Shown here piece by piece: positions 15,107-22,881 of a DNA stretch of 47,263 nucleotides. Numbering within the stretch: position 1 is the first letter of the stretch; each line of letters begins with the position of its first letter. Source of the DNA: DATEOR01 sp035698665. GTDB taxonomy: Bacteria > Actinomycetota > Thermoleophilia > Gaiellales > Gaiellaceae. The notes under the pieces were generated by a model. It worked only from the letters and a program-made list of their open reading frames with translations. It did no database searches and had not been told where the DNA came from. Both the position numbers and the translations under genes were made by a program. The stretch is from contig DASSBN010000076.1 of NCBI GenBank assembly GCA_035698665.1, positions 1 through 47,263 on the forward strand, in the 5' to 3' direction.

Positions 15107-16049
15107 CGAGGGCAAGATACTCCGGAAAGGGGACGGCCGTTGCATACCTGGCGGCCGAGGCGATCATGGCCGCGTTGTCGGTGCAGAGCGGGAGCGGCGC
15201 GAGGGCCGCATCGGGAAGCGCTGCGCGCAGCTCCGAGTTTGCCGCCACCCCTCCGACCACGGCGATTCGGGGCAGCCCGACCTGCTCCGCAGCCTGGGCC
15301 GCCCGTTCGACGAGCGCGCGTACGATCGCACGCTGGTAGCTGGCGGCGAGGTCGCCGCGCCGGGCCTCGAGCTCCTCCGGCCCCAGATCGCGCACGGCGT
15401 ACAGGAGCGCCGTCTTGAGCCCCGAGAACGAGAAATCGAGGCCTGGCACTCGGGCGACCGGGAAGCGATAGGCCTCGGGGTCGCCCTCGCGTGCGAGCCG
15501 ATCGATGGCGGCACCGCCCGGGTAGCCGAGCCCGAGCAGGCGGGCGCCCTTGTCGAAGGCCTCGCCGGCCGCATCGTCGAGAGTCGTTCCGAGCAGGGTG
15601 AAGCCCGCGCGGTCGCGGACGTCGAGCAGGAGCGTGTGGCCGCCGCTCGCAAGCAGGCAGAGGAACGGCGGGTCGACGTCCTGGGGCTGGAGATAGAGCG
15701 AGGCGACGTGCCCGTGCAGGTGGTCGACCGGGATGAGCGGCAAACGCCGCGACCACGCGATCGCCTTCGCCGCCGAGATGCCGACGAGCAGGGCGCCGAT
15801 CAGGCCCGGCCCGCGCGTGACGGCGACCGAGCCGATCTCCTCGAGCGACGTCTCCGCCTCGGCGAGAGCCTCTTCGACGACCGGCGCAACGAGCTCCAGA
15901 TGCCGCCGGGAGGCGACCTCGGGCACGACGCCTCCGTAGCGTGCGTGGAGATCGGCCTGGGACGAAACGACGTTCGCCAGGATCCGCCCGTCCTCCGTGA
16001 CGACCGCCGCCGCAGTCTCATCACATGACGTCTCGACCCCGAGAATCAC
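15084..16049 (-). CDS. tsaD: tRNA N6-adenosine threonylcarbamoyltransferase TsaD
   Basis: A 321-residue Kae1/TsaD ASKHA protein. It transfers the threonylcarbamoyl group to A37 of ANN-decoding tRNAs together with TsaB and TsaE. Motifs are MILGVETSCDET at the start, VTRGPGLIGALLVG, metal-binding histidines in VDHLHGHVAS, the LASGGHT phosphate loop, FSFSGLKTA and VVGGVAANSELR, and the C-terminal metal ligand Asp in CTDNAAMIA. GTG 16049 begins right after the TAA of rimI, with no spacing, so translation is coupled. The Kae1-type histidine motif here is HLHGH. All partners are encoded next to it. Confidence 0.97.
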   Translation of the reverse strand: MILGVETSCDETAAAVVTEDGRILANVVSSQADLHARYGGVVPEVASRRHLELVAPVVEEALAEAETSLEEIGSVAVTRGPGLIGALLVGISAAKAIAWSRRLPLIPVDHLHGHVASLYLQPQDVDPPFLCLLASGGHTLLLDVRDRAGFTLLGTTLDDAAGEAFDKGARLLGLGYPGGAAIDRLAREGDPEAYRFPVARVPGLDFSFSGLKTALLYAVRDLGPEELEARRGDLAASYQRAIVRALVERAAQAAEQVGLPRIAVVGGVAANSELRAALPDAALAPLPLCTDNAAMIASAARYATAVPFPEYLALDAYATAA

Positions 16050-16517
16050 TTAGCTTTCTCGGGCAGCGACCTGGCGGATGGGGTCCTTCCACATGATCAG
16101 AGCGTCCTCGCGGTTGTCCGTGTAGTACCCCCGGCGGACGCCGCTCGCCTCGAAGCCGAAGCGCTCGTACAGCGCGATCGCGGTCGCGTTCGACACCCTG
16201 ACCTCGAGGGTGTATCCGCGCCGTGGATCCCCCGCGGTCAGCTCGAACAGCTCGTCGAGGAGCCGGCTCGCCACTCCCTGGCGGCGGTACCCCGGATGCA
16301 CGGCGACGTTCATGATGTGCCACGCGTCGACGTAGCGAGAGACGATCAGATAGGCGACGAGCCCGCCGGCCTCGGCGTCGAACGCGCCGAGCGAGAACGA
16401 GGACGGCTTGGCCAGCTCGCCCGCGAACATGGAGCGCGACCAGGGCGTGGGATAGACGGCGTTCTCGATCGCGACGATGGCGTCGAGGTCGTGGAGGCTG
16501 AGCCGGCGGAGCTCCAT
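16050..16517 (-). CDS. rimI: Ribosomal protein S18-alanine N-acetyltransferase RimI
   Basis: A 155-residue GNAT acetyltransferase of the RimI group. RimI acetylates the N-terminal alanine of ribosomal protein S18; in other genomes it is often encoded between tsaB and tsaD, as here. Visible motifs are IVAIENAVYPTPWSRSMF, IMNVAVHPGYRRQGVASRLL (acetyl-CoA loop R-R-Q-G-V-A), LEVRVSNATAIALYERFGF and RGYYTDNREDALIM. The ATG at 16517 overlaps the tsaB stop in ATGA, which decides the start. The product may have other protein targets. Confidence 0.93.
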   Translation of the reverse strand: MELRRLSLHDLDAIVAIENAVYPTPWSRSMFAGELAKPSSFSLGAFDAEAGGLVAYLIVSRYVDAWHIMNVAVHPGYRRQGVASRLLDELFELTAGDPRRGYTLEVRVSNATAIALYERFGFEASGVRRGYYTDNREDALIMWKDPIRQVAARES

Positions 16518-17116
16518 CACCGGTTCAGGGCCTTCTCGGCGTCCGGCACGCGGAGATAGATCGGCTCGGCCCGGTCGGCCGGCCCGAAGTCCTTTGCGAG
16601 GACGGCCGCGTGCCGCGCCCACGGGATGTGCCTCGGATCGTCGTCGGCGGGAATCTCGGCGCCGCGTTCCACCAGGGCGGTGCGGTAGAGGACGGCGCCG
16701 TCCCCGACAAGCAGACGGCCGGGTTCGACCGCGAGCTGCTCGGGCCTCAGCACCACCGGCACACCGTCATCGAGGGTGAAGATCTCGCCTCGCCGGCCGT
16801 CGAGCACCGGCACGGCGCCCGGCGCACCCGCGGCCAGCACATCGAGTGTCGAGACGCCGGCGACGGGAGCTCCCAACGAGAGCGAAAGCGCGCGCGCAGT
16901 GACGAGCCCGATGCGCAGGCCGGTATAGCTCCCCGGCCCGGTGCCGACGGCGATCGCGTCGACCGCATCCGGCTCGAGGCCCGCCTCCTCGATCAGCGCC
17001 TGGGCGTCCTCCAGCACGCGGACCGCTCGAGACGCGCGCTCTCCGACCACCTCTCCATCCCGTACAAGGGCGCTCGTCGCCACGTCGGTGGCAGTGTCAA
17101 ACGCGAGGATCAGCAC
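16517..17116 (-). CDS. tsaB: tRNA threonylcarbamoyladenosine biosynthesis protein TsaB
   Basis: A 199-residue ASKHA-fold protein, the inactive paralogue that forms a dimer with TsaD and bridges to TsaE for t6A synthesis. Typical features are LILAFDTATDVATSAL, then IAVGTGPGSYTGLRIGLVTA and ALSLSLGAPVAGVSTLD. The C-terminal part ends in PIYLRVPDAEKALN, close to the usual P.YLR..A tail. GTG at 17116 overlaps tsaE by 20 bases. Its stop overlaps the rimI start. Confidence 0.95.
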   Translation of the reverse strand: MLILAFDTATDVATSALVRDGEVVGERASRAVRVLEDAQALIEEAGLEPDAVDAIAVGTGPGSYTGLRIGLVTARALSLSLGAPVAGVSTLDVLAAGAPGAVPVLDGRRGEIFTLDDGVPVVLRPEQLAVEPGRLLVGDGAVLYRTALVERGAEIPADDDPRHIPWARHAAVLAKDFGPADRAEPIYLRVPDAEKALNR

Positions 17117-17558
17117 CCGTAAAACCGCCTATTTCCAGGGATTTCCCGTCACCGTCGAGCACGATCAGTCTACGTGTCTCCCCGACGTGCTGCAAACTCA
17201 CGCGCACCTTTTCGGGCGGCAGGAACCCGGCTCCGGCCTGCGGCCACTCGACGAAGACCACCGCGTCTTCGAAGTACTCCTCGAGATCTCCCCACTCCGC
17301 GTGCGACATACCCTCGAACCGATAGAGGTCGAGATGCGAGACGTCAACCCTCCCCTTGTACCGATGGCCGATCGTGTACGTCGGGCTCGTCACCGGGCCC
17401 TTCACGCCGAGCGCACGGGCCGCTCCGCGGACGAAGGTCGTCTTGCCGGACCCGAGCTCTCCCTGGACGAGCACGACATCACCCGAAACCAGTCCTTCGG
17501 CCAGGCGTCCGGCGATGCGCTCGGTCTCCTCGGGGGAGCCGGACTCGAGCTCTGTCAC
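17097..17558 (-). CDS. tsaE: tRNA threonylcarbamoyladenosine biosynthesis ATPase TsaE
   Basis: A 153-residue P-loop ATPase that drives turnover of the TsaB-TsaD complex. The Walker A motif is VQGELGSGKTTFVRGAA. The family-specific VTSPTYTIGHRY follows, then HLDLYRFEG and a Walker B-like FVEWPQ (E-W instead of the common W-x-E spacing is normal for the family). The protein is of usual length. GTG 17558 is the start giving the full N-terminal helix. It is first in the tsaE-tsaB-rimI-tsaD run, 32 bases after the uracil-DNA glycosylase gene. Confidence 0.95.
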   Translation of the reverse strand: MTELESGSPEETERIAGRLAEGLVSGDVVLVQGELGSGKTTFVRGAARALGVKGPVTSPTYTIGHRYKGRVDVSHLDLYRFEGMSHAEWGDLEEYFEDAVVFVEWPQAGAGFLPPEKVRVSLQHVGETRRLIVLDGDGKSLEIGGFTGADPRV

Positions 17559-17590
17559 GCGGTCAGCGTAGAGGCCCGCGGACGGTGCGC

Positions 17591-18268
17591 CTAGAAGAGG
17601 CCGAGCTGCTCGGTCGGCGGGGCCGGAGCCGCCTGCGCCGCAACCGGGAACTGGATCACCTGAGCAGGCGTCCCCGACTGCTCGGCGAGCAGCGTCGGGA
17701 TCCTGCGGAAGTCGTCCTCGAGCGTCCGCAGCATGGCCGGCGTGTAGAGCGCGGCCGCGGGGTGGTAGATCGGGTAGAGCGTGACCGGCCGTCCGCCGAG
17801 AGTCGTCTCCTGCGGGTGGCCGTGAACGCGGGTGATCCCGTGCGGCTTGCCGGAGAGGAGCTTCGTGGCGAAGTTCCCGAGCGTTGCGATCAGCTTCGGC
17901 TCGATCAGCTCGATCTGGCGGAAGAGGTGGCTCTCACACGCTTCGATCTCGTCCGGCTGCGGATCGCGGTTGCCAGGCGGGCGGCACTTGATCACGTTGG
18001 CGATGTAGACGTTGTCGCGCGTGAGGCCGATTCCGGCCAGGAGCTTGTCGAGGAGCTTCCCGGCCTGGCCGACGAACGGGTAGCCCTGCTTGTCCTCGTG
18101 GAAGCCCGGCGCCTCGCCGACGAACATGAGGTCGGCGGCGGCGTCGCCGACGCCGAAGACGACCTGCGTGCGTCCGGCCGCGAGCCGACAGCGCGTGCAG
18201 GCCGAGGTCTCCGTCGCGTAGGCCGCGAGCTCGGCGCGGCGATTCAGTGCATCAGGATCCGCAGCCAC
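17591..18268 (-). CDS. Family-4 uracil-DNA glycosylase with C-terminal clamp-binding-like motif
   Basis: A 225-residue type-4 uracil-DNA glycosylase that removes uracil from DNA at the start of base excision repair. The iron-sulfur cysteines are seen in TSACTRCRLA near residue 25, KCRPPGNRDP and EACESHLF. Active-site motifs are FVGEAPGFHEDKQGYPFVGQ and HPAAALY. The final residues are QLGLF, matching the consensus of the beta sliding-clamp-binding pentapeptide (QLxLF) after a flexible Pro/Ala tail. GTG 18268 overlaps the FmdB-like gene by 17 bases. Family assignment is firm; clamp binding is inference. Confidence 0.94.
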   Translation of the reverse strand: MAADPDALNRRAELAAYATETSACTRCRLAAGRTQVVFGVGDAAADLMFVGEAPGFHEDKQGYPFVGQAGKLLDKLLAGIGLTRDNVYIANVIKCRPPGNRDPQPDEIEACESHLFRQIELIEPKLIATLGNFATKLLSGKPHGITRVHGHPQETTLGGRPVTLYPIYHPAAALYTPAMLRTLEDDFRRIPTLLAEQSGTPAQVIQFPVAAQAAPAPPTEQLGLF

Positions 18269-18467
18269 AGCCCCCGCCGCAGCATCCGCCTCCGGAAGAT
18301 CCGCCGAAGCTCGGTTGCCCGGCGGTGCCGTGAGCCGCGAACACGGAAAGCTGGCGGCGTGTCTTCCCGGAGCCGCACTCCGGGCAGTCCGGATCGCCGT
18401 CGTCCAGCCGCAAGAGCTCCTCGAAATGGCTCTCGCACGACATGCACACGAACTCGTAGATCGGCAT
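18252..18467 (-). CDS. FmdB-type zinc-ribbon protein
   Basis: A 71-residue regulatory-type zinc ribbon. MPIYEFVCMSCESHFEELL is the standard FmdB opening with the first CxxC, and DPDCPECGSGKTRRQLSVF holds the second. The tail is Gly/Cys-rich (GGGCCGGGCGCGS), which is seen in many family members and may bind metal. The function is unknown; some relatives were linked to amide metabolism genes. The ATG at 18467 lies 9 bases downstream of a TAGACT hexamer. A dyad GCAGCT - 8 nt - AGCTGC (18484-18503) sits between this gene and msrB. Confidence 0.85.
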   Translation of the reverse strand: MPIYEFVCMSCESHFEELLRLDDGDPDCPECGSGKTRRQLSVFAAHGTAGQPSFGGSSGGGCCGGGCGCGS

Positions 18468-18522
18468 CGCCGAGGCAGTCTAGGCAGCTAGCCGGACAGC
18501 TGCAAACGGGTACGAACGGGCG

Positions 18523-18927
18523 CTACTCGGACGTCTCTGGCTCGAGCTCGAGCGCGCAGGAGTTGATGCAGTAGCGAAGCCCGGTCGGGTGTGGGCCGTC
18601 GTTGAAGACGTGCCCGAGGTGGCCGCCGCAGGACGCGCAGTGCACCTCGGTGCGGGGCATGACGAGGCCCCAGTCGCGCTCGGTCTCGACCGCCTCCGCG
18701 CTCGCAGGCTCCCAGAAGCTCGGCCAGCCGGTGCCCGACTCGTACTTCGTGCCCGACGAGAAGAGCTCGGCGCCGCAGCCGGCACAGCGGTAGGTGCCCG
18801 GCTCCTTCGTCGAGTAGTACCGGCCCGTGAAGGCGCGCTCCGTCGCCTTCTCACGGAGCACGCTGTACTGCTCGGGCGTCAGCTCCGCCTTCCACTCCTG
18901 ATCGGTCTTCTGCACTTTCTCGGCCAC
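18523..18927 (-). CDS. msrB: Peptide-methionine (R)-S-oxide reductase MsrB
   Basis: A 134-residue methionine sulfoxide reductase specific for the R form. Two structural zinc CxxC pairs are present: YRCAGCGAELF and VHCASCGGHLGHVF. The substrate-binding block is SGTGWPSFWEP. The catalytic Cys lies in RYCINSCALEL, of the Cys rather than selenocysteine type. GTG at 18927 is preceded by TAACGT with a 6-base gap, so the mRNA is probably leaderless. The divergent DUF2520 gene starts 62 bases away. Confidence 0.96.
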   Translation of the reverse strand: MAEKVQKTDQEWKAELTPEQYSVLREKATERAFTGRYYSTKEPGTYRCAGCGAELFSSGTKYESGTGWPSFWEPASAEAVETERDWGLVMPRTEVHCASCGGHLGHVFNDGPHPTGLRYCINSCALELEPETSE

Positions 18928-18933
18928 GCTTTC

Positions 18934-18939
18934 ACGTTA
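18934..18939 (-). promoter_or_regulatory. -10-like hexamer of msrB, leaderless spacing
   Basis: TAACGT on the minus strand ends 6 bases before the msrB GTG. That spacing puts the transcription start at or next to the start codon. The same arrangement recurs before several genes in this window. Confidence 0.5.
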
Positions 18940-18989
18940 CCTGGCGGGGTATGCTCCAGGTGCCCGGTATCCCCTACGGAACTGGAGCC

Positions 18990-19688
18990 GTGTTCGAATC
19001 AGCATGTGTCGTCGGCGCTGGGCGCGTCGGCAAGGCGGTGGCCGCGCGCCTCGGCGAGCGGATCCCGACCCGCACCGCGGGCCGCGATCTCGACTGCGGC
19101 GACGCCGACCTCGTCCTCATCTGCGTGCCGGACCGCGCCATCGCGGAGGTCGCCGCTGCGATCCCGTCGGGCCCCTGGGTGGCGCACACGAGCGGTGCAT
19201 GCAGGCTCGACGCGCTCGCTCCGCACACGCGCCGCTTCAGCCTCCATCCGCTGCAGACCTTCACGCTCGACCGCGGGCCCAAGCAGCTCGACGGCGCCTG
19301 GGCGGCGGTGTCGGGCGAGACGCCCGGAGCGCTGGCAGCCGCGGAAAGCCTCGCCGGCTCCCTCGGCCTGAGGCCGTTCGAGCTCGACGACGAGCTGCGG
19401 CCGCTCTACCACGCCGCGGCGAGCTTCGTCTCGGCTTTCCTCGTCACGCTGCACGACGTGGCGGCCGAGCTGATGGAGGCGGCCGGCGCGCCGCCCGAGG
19501 CGCTCGAGCCGCTCATGCGCCGGACGATCGAGAACGGATTCCAGCACACAGGCCCGCTCGTGCGCGACGACTGGGAGACCGTCGAGCGCCACGCCGAGGC
19601 GATCGGCAGCCGAAGGCCGCAGCTCCTTCCTCTCTACCGCGCGCTTGCAGAGACCGAGGCCGCGCTCCTGGGGGCGAAGACCACGTGA
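18990..19688 (+). CDS. Rossmann-fold DUF2520 protein next to panC
   Basis: A 232-residue NAD(P)-binding protein. The N-terminal fingerprint is CVVGAGRVGKAVAARLG, followed by DLVLICVPDRAIAEVAAAI, GPWVAHTSGAC and FSLHPLQTF. The C-terminal helical half, with YHAAASFVSAFLVTLHDVA, is the DUF2520 domain. The fold resembles ketopantoate reductase and related beta-hydroxyacid dehydrogenases. It overlaps panC by four bases (GTGA) and precedes panB. No panE is seen here, so a role in the ketopantoate step is an attractive guess, not established. GTG 18990 follows GGAG; ATG 18951 is an alternative start. Confidence 0.82.
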   Translation: MFESACVVGAGRVGKAVAARLGERIPTRTAGRDLDCGDADLVLICVPDRAIAEVAAAIPSGPWVAHTSGACRLDALAPHTRRFSLHPLQTFTLDRGPKQLDGAWAAVSGETPGALAAAESLAGSLGLRPFELDDELRPLYHAAASFVSAFLVTLHDVAAELMEAAGAPPEALEPLMRRTIENGFQHTGPLVRDDWETVERHAEAIGSRRPQLLPLYRALAETEAALLGAKTT

Positions 19689-20485
19689 GGACGCTGCGCA
19701 CGATCGCCGAGGTCCGCGACGCCCTTCCGGGCGCCGGTGTAGGCCTGGCGCCGACCATGGGCGCGCTGCACGCAGGACACCTCGCCTTGTTCGAGGCCGC
19801 GCGCCGCGAGAACGACGTCGTCGTCGCCTCGATCTTCGTCAACCCGGCGCAGTTCGGCGCCGGCGAGGACTTCGAGCGCTATCCGCGCGACGAGGAGGCG
19901 GACGTCGCCCTGGCCGAATCGGCCGGCGTCGATTTCCTGTTCGTGCCGTCCACCGAGGAGATGTATCCCGAGAGCTTCGACACGTGGGTCGACGTCGAGC
20001 GCCTCGCAGCAGGGCTCGAAGGCGAGGCGCGGCCCGGCCACTTTCGCGGCGTCGCCACCGTCTGCCTGAAGCTCTTCAACATCGTTCGGCCGGAGCGGGC
20101 GTATTTCGGCCAGAAGGACGCGCAGCAGGCCGCCGTGGTCGAGCGGCTCGTGGAGGATCTGAACCTCGACCTCGAGATCCGCGTCGTGCCGACGGTGCGC
20201 GACGGAGACGGCCTCGCGGTCAGCTCCCGAAACGCCTACCTCTCGGCGGAGGAGCGGGCGGCCGCCCTCGCGCTGCCGAAGGCCCTTCGCGCCGGCGCCG
20301 AGGCCCACGGGGACCGGGCCGACCCGCGCGAGGCCGCGCAGGCCGTCCTCACCGCGGAGCCCGGCCTCGAGCCCGAGTACGTCGAGCTGGCGAAGCTCGA
20401 CGGCCGCGTCTATCTCCTCGCCGCTGCCCGCGCCGGGCGCACCCGGCTCATCGACAACGTCGTACTGGAAGGAGACCCGCTGTGA
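19685..20485 (+). CDS. panC: Pantothenate synthetase
   Basis: A 266-residue enzyme joining pantoate and beta-alanine with ATP to give pantothenate. The nucleotidyltransferase signature GLAPTMGALHAGHLAL carries the HxGH motif. Further motifs are SIFVNPAQFGAGEDFERYPR, HFRGVATVCLKLFNIV, YFGQKDAQQAAVV and the KMSKS-like region VRDGDGLAVSSRNAYL. GTG at 19685 overlaps the upstream stop, and its own stop overlaps panB in GTGA. It is coupled in an operon with the DUF2520 gene and panB. Confidence 0.97.
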   Translation: MRTLRTIAEVRDALPGAGVGLAPTMGALHAGHLALFEAARRENDVVVASIFVNPAQFGAGEDFERYPRDEEADVALAESAGVDFLFVPSTEEMYPESFDTWVDVERLAAGLEGEARPGHFRGVATVCLKLFNIVRPERAYFGQKDAQQAAVVERLVEDLNLDLEIRVVPTVRDGDGLAVSSRNAYLSAEERAAALALPKALRAGAEAHGDRADPREAAQAVLTAEPGLEPEYVELAKLDGRVYLLAAARAGRTRLIDNVVLEGDPL

Positions 20486-21357
20486 CCAGCCGCCCACGCA
20501 CGGACGGAAAGCTTCCGCTCACCGAGCTCGCCGACATGAAGGCTCGCGGCGAGCCGCTCGTGATGGTGACCGCCTACGACTACCCGAGCGGCAAGATCGC
20601 CGACGCTGCCGGGATCGACGTCGTCCTCGTCGGCGACTCGGCGGCCATGACCGTGCTCGGGAACGACTCCACGGTGCCCGCGACGATGGACGAGATGCTC
20701 ATGCTCACACGCGCCGCCGCGCGCGGAGCGAAGCGTCCCCTCGTGGTGGCCGACATGCCGTTCGGATCCTTTCAGATCTCCGACGAGGATGCCGTCCGCA
20801 ATGGGGTGCGCTTCGTCAAGGAGGCGGGCGCGGACGCGGTGAAGCTCGAAGGCGCGGGGCCGACGCTCTCCCGCGTGCTGGCGCTGGTCGGCGCCGGGAT
20901 CCCGGTGATGGGCCACGTCGGCCTCACTCCCCAATCCGCGACGATGCTGGGTGGCTTCCGCGCACAGGGGCGCACGGCGGAGAAAGCGCGCGGGCTCCTC
21001 CAGGACGCGCGCGCACTGGAAGCAGCAGGCTGCTTCGCGATCGTCCTCGAGGCGGTCCCGGCACAGGTCGCCGCGCGCATCACGGAGTCCCTCACCGTGC
21101 CGACGATCGGGATCGGCTCGGGGCGCGGCTGCGACGGGCAGGTGCTCGTCTTCCACGACCTCCTCGGCCTCTACGACGGCAAGGCGCCACGGTTCGTGAA
21201 GCGCTACGCCGATCTCGCCACGGAGACGCGCAGAGCGCTCGAGCGCTACGCGGCCGACGTGCGCTCGGGCGCGTTCCCGGCCGACGAGCACACGTATTCG
21301 ATCCCCGAGGACGAGCTCGCCGCCTTCGAAAACGCCGTCGCGCACAGCGAGTCGTAG
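20482..21357 (+). CDS. panB: 3-methyl-2-oxobutanoate hydroxymethyltransferase
   Basis: A 291-residue TIM-barrel enzyme that makes ketopantoate from 2-oxoisovalerate and methylene-tetrahydrofolate, the first committed step to pantothenate and CoA. Seen are VMVTAYDYPSGKIAD, the metal-binding VLVGDSAAMTVLG, VVADMPFGSFQ, VKLEGAG, the catalytic Glu in IVLEAVP and PTIGIGSGRGCDGQVLV. GTG 20482 has GGAG upstream and overlaps the panC stop by four bases. The order panC-panB is reversed relative to many genomes. Confidence 0.97.
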   Translation: MTSRPRTDGKLPLTELADMKARGEPLVMVTAYDYPSGKIADAAGIDVVLVGDSAAMTVLGNDSTVPATMDEMLMLTRAAARGAKRPLVVADMPFGSFQISDEDAVRNGVRFVKEAGADAVKLEGAGPTLSRVLALVGAGIPVMGHVGLTPQSATMLGGFRAQGRTAEKARGLLQDARALEAAGCFAIVLEAVPAQVAARITESLTVPTIGIGSGRGCDGQVLVFHDLLGLYDGKAPRFVKRYADLATETRRALERYAADVRSGAFPADEHTYSIPEDELAAFENAVAHSES

Positions 21358-21386
21358 CGCGCGGGATCGATCTCCGCCGGAGGTCG

Positions 21387-21392
21387 TATCTT
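21387..21392 (+). promoter_or_regulatory. -10-like hexamer, leaderless spacing
   Basis: TATCTT lies 7 bases before the ATG at 21400. It suggests an independent, leaderless promoter after panB. Confidence 0.45.
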
Positions 21393-21399
21393 CGGCGAG

Positions 21400-22212
21400 A
21401 TGCGTCACATCTGGACGACCCTCCTGATCGTCGCCGTAGCCGCCGTCGGGATCGCCGCTCTCGTCGACGCTTTGACCGGGCGGTCGCGCGAGACTCGGTC
21501 AGTCCTGAAGTCGGCAACGGAACAGACTCCTTCCACCACTGCTCCGCTGCCCGTCTGCAAAACGGGGCAGCTGACGCTCCGGCTCGAGCTGCTCGGAGGA
21601 ACGAACGTCGTGGCTCTCCGTCACGTCGGCGGTCCTCCCTGCCAGGCGTCCGATCTCAGGCTGCGCGTCTACATCACAGCCGATGGCCAGAGATCCGAGA
21701 TCCCGTTCGGGCAGGAGAGCGTGCTCGACGGCGAGATGTCGCCCGGCGTCGAGCGCCTCGTCCCGTTCAGCATCTGTCTTGCGGAGCCACTTCTGACCGC
21801 CGAGGCCTTCGCGGGGCCGTACACCGCGAAAGCAGAGGTCCGACCTGGCGGGGAGAACTGCAGGGGAGCGATTCGTGAAGTGGCGGTCAATCTAGGTCCG
21901 GGCCGTGCTACGAAGCAGTTCCGAGTCGTCCCTCTGGATCCCGTCACGCATACCGTGAGCTTTCTCATCGACGTTCCTCGTCGGACGGACATCCGCGTCA
22001 CGGCGCAGGCCGGGCACGGCCCCTTCCTCGAGGTGCTCGACCGAGCGCGGCGGCATGATTGCCGCCACATCGGCGGGCGCGATTCCTGTCGGGTCGACTA
22101 CGGACTGCTCGGGGAGGCCGCGCGTGACCAATGGACGGTCTTCGTGCACAAGCGAACGCAGGGACGCGCGCACATCAGCTTCGCCATCTCTTTCGTGCCC
22201 GCGAACGGCTGA
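21400..22212 (+). CDS. Membrane-anchored or secreted protein, DUF4232-like
   Basis: A 270-residue protein with an N-terminal hydrophobic helix (LLIVAVAAVGIAALVDAL) and an extracytoplasmic region. The first outer domain has two cysteines around a beta-rich stretch: PVCKTGQLTLRLEL and GPPCQASDLRLRVYI. This is reminiscent of DUF4232 in actinobacterial surface proteins. A second pair is in SICLAEP and GENCRGA, and a third in HDCRHIGGRDSCRVDY, so up to three disulfides are possible. The function is unknown. A TATCTT hexamer 7 bases upstream suggests a separate leaderless transcript. Its stop is 3 bases from that of the convergent gene. Confidence 0.7.
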   Translation: MRHIWTTLLIVAVAAVGIAALVDALTGRSRETRSVLKSATEQTPSTTAPLPVCKTGQLTLRLELLGGTNVVALRHVGGPPCQASDLRLRVYITADGQRSEIPFGQESVLDGEMSPGVERLVPFSICLAEPLLTAEAFAGPYTAKAEVRPGGENCRGAIREVAVNLGPGRATKQFRVVPLDPVTHTVSFLIDVPRRTDIRVTAQAGHGPFLEVLDRARRHDCRHIGGRDSCRVDYGLLGEAARDQWTVFVHKRTQGRAHISFAISFVPANG

Positions 22213-22215
22213 GCC

Positions 22216-22881
22216 TCAGCGGCTCGCGAGCGGAATCAGGAACGGAAAGGTGATCACGAGCAGGCTCAGCACGACGAGCGCGAGCGCGACGAGCGCGCGC
22301 ACGAGGCTCCAGCGCTCCACCACCGAGATTCCGTAGACGAGCAGGCCGACAGCCCAGAGCCCGATCGCAGCGAGGACGAGCTCGAAGACGAGGTTCCCCG
22401 TGCCGTCGTCGCTTCCGCCGGTGCGGAAGAGGTCCGAGCCGTAGACGGCGATCCGCACGGGCCAGACGAAGAGCAGCCCGAGCACGAGCGGAGCGGCGGC
22501 GAAGGCGAGCGTGTGCCGCGCGCGCAGATAGCTGCCCTTGCTCCCCGCGCCGCGCAGGCCGACGTAGAGCGCCGCGCCGCCGATCCAGTAGGTCGCAGTG
22601 CCGTAGAGCCCGCCCGTGACGAAGATGAGCACCGCGACGAGGGCCATGCTCTCGTCCACGATCGACTCGTTCAGTAGCCGGCCGGTGGAAGGGGCGAGGA
22701 GGACACCCGCCATCCCGGCCAGCAGCACGAGCGCGAGGACGGGCTCGGCACGTGCCTCGACGTCCCCGGGCGCGTCGTTTCGAAGCGCGGCGAAGACCGC
22801 GCGCGGCGCCTGGAAGATCGCCAGCGTGCGCAGCCACCACTCGCGGTCGAGGCTCGTTTGCGCCGCCTCCTGCTGATTCAT
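22216..22881 (-). CDS. Yip1-like multi-pass membrane protein
   Basis: A 221-residue membrane protein. The N-terminal amphipathic part WLRTLAIFQAPRAVFAALR is the usual lead-in of bacterial Yip1/YIF1-type proteins (RP...F..L). About five hydrophobic helices follow, for example VLALVLLAGMAGVLLAP, LVAVLIFVTGGLYG and VALALVVLSLLVITFPFLI. No catalytic residues are apparent. The ATG at 22881 overlaps the stop of the upstream gene (ATGA), so the two are co-translated. The role is unknown. Confidence 0.72.
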   Translation of the reverse strand: MNQQEAAQTSLDREWWLRTLAIFQAPRAVFAALRNDAPGDVEARAEPVLALVLLAGMAGVLLAPSTGRLLNESIVDESMALVAVLIFVTGGLYGTATYWIGGAALYVGLRGAGSKGSYLRARHTLAFAAAPLVLGLLFVWPVRIAVYGSDLFRTGGSDDGTGNLVFELVLAAIGLWAVGLLVYGISVVERWSLVRALVALALVVLSLLVITFPFLIPLASR

